Below, one piece after another: positions 50,420 through 52,878 of a stretch of 52,878 nt of DNA. Each line of letters starts with the position of its first letter. Positions within the stretch are counted from its first letter, which is position 1. A model generated the notes under the pieces. That model had not been told where the DNA came from, did not search any database, and saw only the letters and a program-made list of their open reading frames with translations. The stretch spans positions 1-52,878 of the forward strand of contig MEQL01000013.1 in NCBI GenBank assembly GCA_001770205.1, written 5' to 3'. Source of the stretch: Bdellovibrionales bacterium RIFOXYD12_FULL_39_22. GTDB taxonomy: Bacteria; Bdellovibrionota; Bacteriovoracia; Bacteriovoracales; Bacteriovoracaceae. Made by a program: the position numbers and the translations under genes.

Positions 50420-50620
50420 ATTAAATTTCCTCCGAAAAATTGTGTTAAAATTTTTTCTCCTCTCACTAATGGGATAGCGCCTGGGTGTTTTATAGATAAT
50501 TGTTTGAAACTCCAGTAGTTCAACTTTTTTCTGATCTTTTTTTTCATGTTAAACTTCCTCCGAAAAATTGTGTTAAATTTTTTTCTCCTCTCATTAATGG
50601 GATAGCGCCTACCTGTTTTG
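50311..50620. repeat. Tandem repeat of about 128 bp, 2.4 copies
   Basis: Units start at 50311, 50440 and 50568 (period 128-129). Each contains, on the minus strand, a GGAGGAA ribosome binding site, an ATG, an A-rich start of a small ORF and the block coding VELLEFQTIIYKTP in another frame; the third unit is partial. Differences between units 1 and 2 in that block are mostly at third codon positions of the -1 frame. Confidence 0.85.
50416..50547 (-). CDS. 43-residue ORF, first in the coupled chain (repeat copy B)
   Basis: The ATG at 50547 follows GGAGGA by 8 bases. It reads MKKKIRKKLNYWSFKQLSIK and 23 more residues, with A AAA AAG in the same codon phase as copy A. Its stop overlaps the start of copy A (ATATGA). 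It is the first clear start in the chain; the promoter presumably lies in 50550-50750 but I see no convincing match. Confidence 0.45.
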   Translation of the reverse strand: MKKKIRKKLNYWSFKQLSIKHPGAIPLVRGEKILTQFFGGNLI

Positions 50621-50861
50621 AATTTAACCTATTGATAATTTTGAAAATGCGGTTAGATTTTAGTTTATCTATTCCAGTTTTTTCGACACGGTGAAAGCAT
50701 TGTTATATTTCATCAGCGCATATGCTTGCTTTGAGAATAAATGTTGCTCTCATTAGTTTTAGTACCCATTATTGCGAAAATCTCACGGCCCAAATTTAAA
50801 AAAATGCAAATATCCAATGATTCTAAGAGGAAGTAATAGAAAATAGTTTTATGAATTGATC

Positions 50862-50893
50862 GCCGCGGGGCCAATTTCAAGGCCCAAAGCGGC
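50862..50893. other. GC-rich imperfect hairpin in a 696-base gene-free region
   Basis: GCCGC (50862-50866) pairs with GCGGC (50889-50893) and GGGCC (50868-50872) with GGCCC (50881-50885), loop of 8, with bulges of one and three bases. No T tract follows, so it is not a terminator. The GC-rich block stands out in an AT-rich stretch 50548-51243 that otherwise holds no gene I can support; it may mark a structured RNA or a binding site. Confidence 0.35.
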
Positions 50894-51243
50894 GCAGTTA
50901 CGAGATTATAAGAAGTTAAACCTGCACAATTCTTTTACAGAGTATGTAATTGTGGACATGAAAATATTTTTTCCAGGAATCGGCTTCGATTCGCATGCTA
51001 CACTCAGAAACATAGACGATTTATGAGTGTGTTTTGAATATCGAAAAACATCAGTTCTGGGACAATATCGGATAATAGATTTTGCGCGGAAAAGCGAACT
51101 TTTCTGAGTAAGGTCACGAAAACTGAGAAATAATGGGTATTGCCCAGATTTTTAATATTAGGTTTATGAATTTGAATATAGAGGTATTATGGTAGTGTCT
51201 AACAGGAGTTCAAAAATTTCTTAGATAGACAGCTTCCGGGAGT

Positions 51244-52095
51244 ATGAAAATGCGTGTAAGTATCTTGCTACTAGCAATGCTAACAATTAATAATGGCTTT
51301 GGCGCAACACGTGAGCTTGATTTTGCAAAACAGATGATGATTGCTTATGTAACAAATGCTTCGTCTAGCATTGATTTCATAAACAAATTTCCCGAGGTTA
51401 ATGAAACGGTTTCTAAGTTCAGAGCTGCAATTAACGAAGATCTAAATATTTTAACAGTTGATTGTCCAGCAGGAAAAATTGCTTTTGTAAACAACGACGA
51501 TTCAATATCGTACAACAAGGAAGGAAAACTGCAAATTCATATTTGTAGAGAAACGCTCAAAACTTCCGCTGAGGAAATTGCACAAACATTGATTCATGAA
51601 TTGATACATTTAATCGACCATGATCCAGAGGAAGAATCAACAACAAAAAAAGAGTTGCTTATTGTCTATTTCGGTGGTGGTGCTCCAAGCCTCAGCTATA
51701 TGCAAGATTTTCCGATCAACGAAGTAAGTATCGAAGAGGTTTTAGATACTGAAGAGTATCGTTGGCTCAAAATAATTGGGATTGATACAACGGATGATTT
51801 TTTGATCGCTCTGGCCCGCAGTTATGCAATAACTGGTTACTCGAAGAGAATTCAAAAAATACTTTCAAGTTTTGGTTCTCGAAAAAATATTGTCCTTAAT
51901 TTCCAAGATAATCTTGGCCAAACACCAATAATGCTTGCAATTCGTGAGGGGAATATTGATTGCGTAAAGGTTCTTCTTGAGAATGGTGCGAAGTTAGATT
52001 TGAAATCAAACAGTGGAGAAACAGCGCTTGGAATCGCTAAAAAATACCAGAGATCTGAATCTCTAAAGCTTCTAGAGCGTTATACTACTTTTTAA
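51244..52095 (+). CDS. Secreted zincin-like protein with ankyrin repeats
   Basis: A 283-residue protein with a signal peptide (ILLLAMLTINNGFGA, cleavage near residue 21). A metallopeptidase-like region carries H118-E119-L-I-H122 (TLIHELIHLIDHDPEEE); the aspartate/histidine after HExxH could supply the third ligand. Two ankyrin repeats are at about residues 220-280 (NLGQTPIMLAIREGNIDCVKVLLENGAKLD, SGETALGIAKKY). The combination of secretion, zinc-protease motif and a protein-binding repeat suggests an exported effector or toxin. It stands alone in the island and is followed by a terminator. The family is not recognised beyond motifs. Confidence 0.72.
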   Translation: MKMRVSILLLAMLTINNGFGATRELDFAKQMMIAYVTNASSSIDFINKFPEVNETVSKFRAAINEDLNILTVDCPAGKIAFVNNDDSISYNKEGKLQIHICRETLKTSAEEIAQTLIHELIHLIDHDPEEESTTKKELLIVYFGGGAPSLSYMQDFPINEVSIEEVLDTEEYRWLKIIGIDTTDDFLIALARSYAITGYSKRIQKILSSFGSRKNIVLNFQDNLGQTPIMLAIREGNIDCVKVLLENGAKLDLKSNSGETALGIAKKYQRSESLKLLERYTTF

Positions 52096-52144
52096 ACCAC
52101 TAGGAATATGAGCAGTCAAATAATATAATCGCAAGGAAAAAATG

Positions 52145-52167
52145 AAAAGGGCCGCTTGGCCCTTTTT
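52145..52167. terminator. Bidirectional intrinsic terminator between the ankyrin gene and the TA pair
   Basis: A 9-bp stem (AAAAGGGCC 52145-52153, GGCCCTTTT 52158-52166), GCTT loop, T run on the plus strand and matching A run for the minus strand. It lies between the two convergent transcription units. Confidence 0.88.
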
Positions 52168-52213
52168 GTTATTGGATGAGTTTAAACACACCGATTAATG
52201 AGTCTACTCCGAA

Positions 52214-52585
52214 CTATGCCACTGCGAGCAGTAACTCATCATAATTTGATTTTAGTTCTTGGGCCGTGCCTCGTGTATTAGAAATTTCTTTTATCGAAAT
52301 TAACCCAATTTCCTTGAGTAAAATAACGTCACGATGAACGGCGCGAAACTCTCTATCTAATAATTTGGCCAGGGCCGAAATGGATTTTGGGTGGAGGTCA
52401 CGAATGGCCCTCCATACCTCCAATCTTTTATCGGTCAAAACTTTTCTGACGGCAGCTAGAGATTCAAAGGTGGTATTTTTTGAAAACTTTTGGCGTTTAT
52501 GTTTTTTGTCAAAATCTTTGGCCGCTTTTAATAAGTCATCGTTGGCCTGTTTTTTATCAAGTATTTCGATTTTCATTGTTTTCAT
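52214..52585 (-). CDS. HVO_A0114-type winged-helix antitoxin/regulator
   Basis: A 123-residue protein with a helical N-terminus and a C-terminal winged helix: LEVWRAIRDLHPKSISALAKLLDREFRAVHRDVILLKEIGLISI. This resembles HVO_A0114-family regulators that accompany TumE-type toxins. The ATG at 52585 follows GGAGGT by 7 bases. The upstream toxin gene overlaps its start by 29 bases. It is expected to bind toxin and repress its own promoter. Confidence 0.75.
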   Translation of the reverse strand: MKTMKIEILDKKQANDDLLKAAKDFDKKHKRQKFSKNTTFESLAAVRKVLTDKRLEVWRAIRDLHPKSISALAKLLDREFRAVHRDVILLKEIGLISIKEISNTRGTAQELKSNYDELLLAVA

Positions 52586-52878
52586 ATTTTATTACCTCCG
52601 TATTCTCTAATTTCAAAAAATCTGAAATTAAGGTTTCTGCGTCTTTAAAGTTATACCTGGACTCATTTCCCTCGGAATCATGACGATGATGTCCTTTGGG
52701 AAAGTGGTTATCAAAGAGAACTAAAACTCTTCCAGTAATTGGATTTGCTAATATCAACCTGTATTTTATCCCGTCTGGATATTTACTAGTAATACCAATT
52801 ATGTAAAATAAAAGTGGGCCAAATGTACTAAGTTTGCTAAATTTTTCGGATGGAAAATTTAAAAGATTTAGTAAAAAA
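52557..52878 (-). CDS. TumE-family toxin, 5' end beyond the window edge
   Basis: The frame is open from the right edge to the stop at 52557. The visible part (about 106 residues) contains GIKYRLILANP, RVLVLFDNHFPKGHHRHD and RYNFKDAETLISDFLKLE, the hallmark of TumE-type toxins (DNH.PKGHHRH). No ATG exists in frame before the edge, so the start lies outside; the often-predicted TTG at 52757 would lose conserved sequence. It precedes and overlaps the antitoxin gene, as in typical TumE modules. Confidence 0.75.
   Translation of the reverse strand, partial: FLLNLLNFPSEKFSKLSTFGPLLFYIIGITSKYPDGIKYRLILANPITGRVLVLFDNHFPKGHHRHDSEGNESRYNFKDAETLISDFLKLENTEVIKYENNENRNT

Noticed and set aside
50311..50620. 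Tandem 128-bp units as a CRISPR array or plasmid iterons
   Set aside because: Units are too long and too few, there are no spacers, and they contain ribosome sites and coding starts.

Overview
The window comes from a low-GC, motile, Gram-negative bacterium. It has lipoproteins, a Tol-Pal envelope cluster, multiheme c-type cytochromes and two flagellins. The flagellins (opening MGLRINTNVAS, with an ILIRLRELSVQAASDT core), the gene mix and the AT-rich composition point to the Bdellovibrionota / former Deltaproteobacteria side of the tree. That placement is an inference from protein motifs recalled from memory; no search was run. The bases through about 47.2 kb look like ordinary chromosome and the last 5.6 kb look like an integrated island.

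Bases 1-1750 form a decayed mobile-element boundary. An intact tRNA with a CAT anticodon (minus strand) is followed by its own intrinsic terminator. The 5' end of a group II intron of the kind that inserts after terminators starts exactly there. About 1.1 kb further on is a second, truncated copy of the tRNA 3' half plus terminator. Between the two lie a DUF4160/DUF2442 pair and a broken DUF4160 fragment. Bases 1865-11554 carry housekeeping genes: dapF, a gamma-carbonic-anhydrase-like protein, pal with two further lipoproteins, a periplasmic phosphoesterase fused to a triheme cytochrome, then tsaD-rsmA-smpB.

Bases 11583-18863 (minus strand) are a six-gene operon resembling complex I and group 4 hydrogenases. 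The large subunit lacks both CxxC nickel-ligand pairs, so this is an Ehr-type (energy-converting-hydrogenase-related) complex and not a hydrogenase. Divergent from it is a NarX-like sensor kinase with a periplasmic c-heme motif (CHGCH), translationally coupled to a NarL-type regulator. Bases 27655-33402 hold a second respiratory operon: a nonaheme cytochrome, a cytochrome b, a hexaheme cytochrome, an octaheme tetrathionate-reductase-family cytochrome, a second cytochrome b and an MBL-fold protein. A reasonable inference is that this organism can respire anaerobically, with Ehr coupling electron flow to ion pumping and the heme kinase sensing redox state or a gas.

Bases 33496-47185 contain a trypsin-like pseudoprotease, a CDF transporter, murI, a type I pullulanase, a TonB-like protein, two flagellin genes with structured leaders, an RmlD-like reductase, a PilZ-like membrane protein and tadA. 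Bases 47186 to the end are a tRNA-Ser-associated island: tyrosine integrase and excisionase, a replication-relaxation-like protein, a chain of very small ATGA-coupled ORFs created by a tandem duplication, a secreted HExxH/ankyrin protein and a TumE-type toxin-antitoxin pair that runs off the right edge.

The most unusual items are: the coupled micro-ORF chain with A AAA AAG motifs (50112-50547); the c-heme sensor kinase facing the Ehr operon; the octaheme-centred cytochrome operon; the intron remnant abutting the tRNA terminator; and a terminator-like hairpin buried in the coding start downstream of pal.
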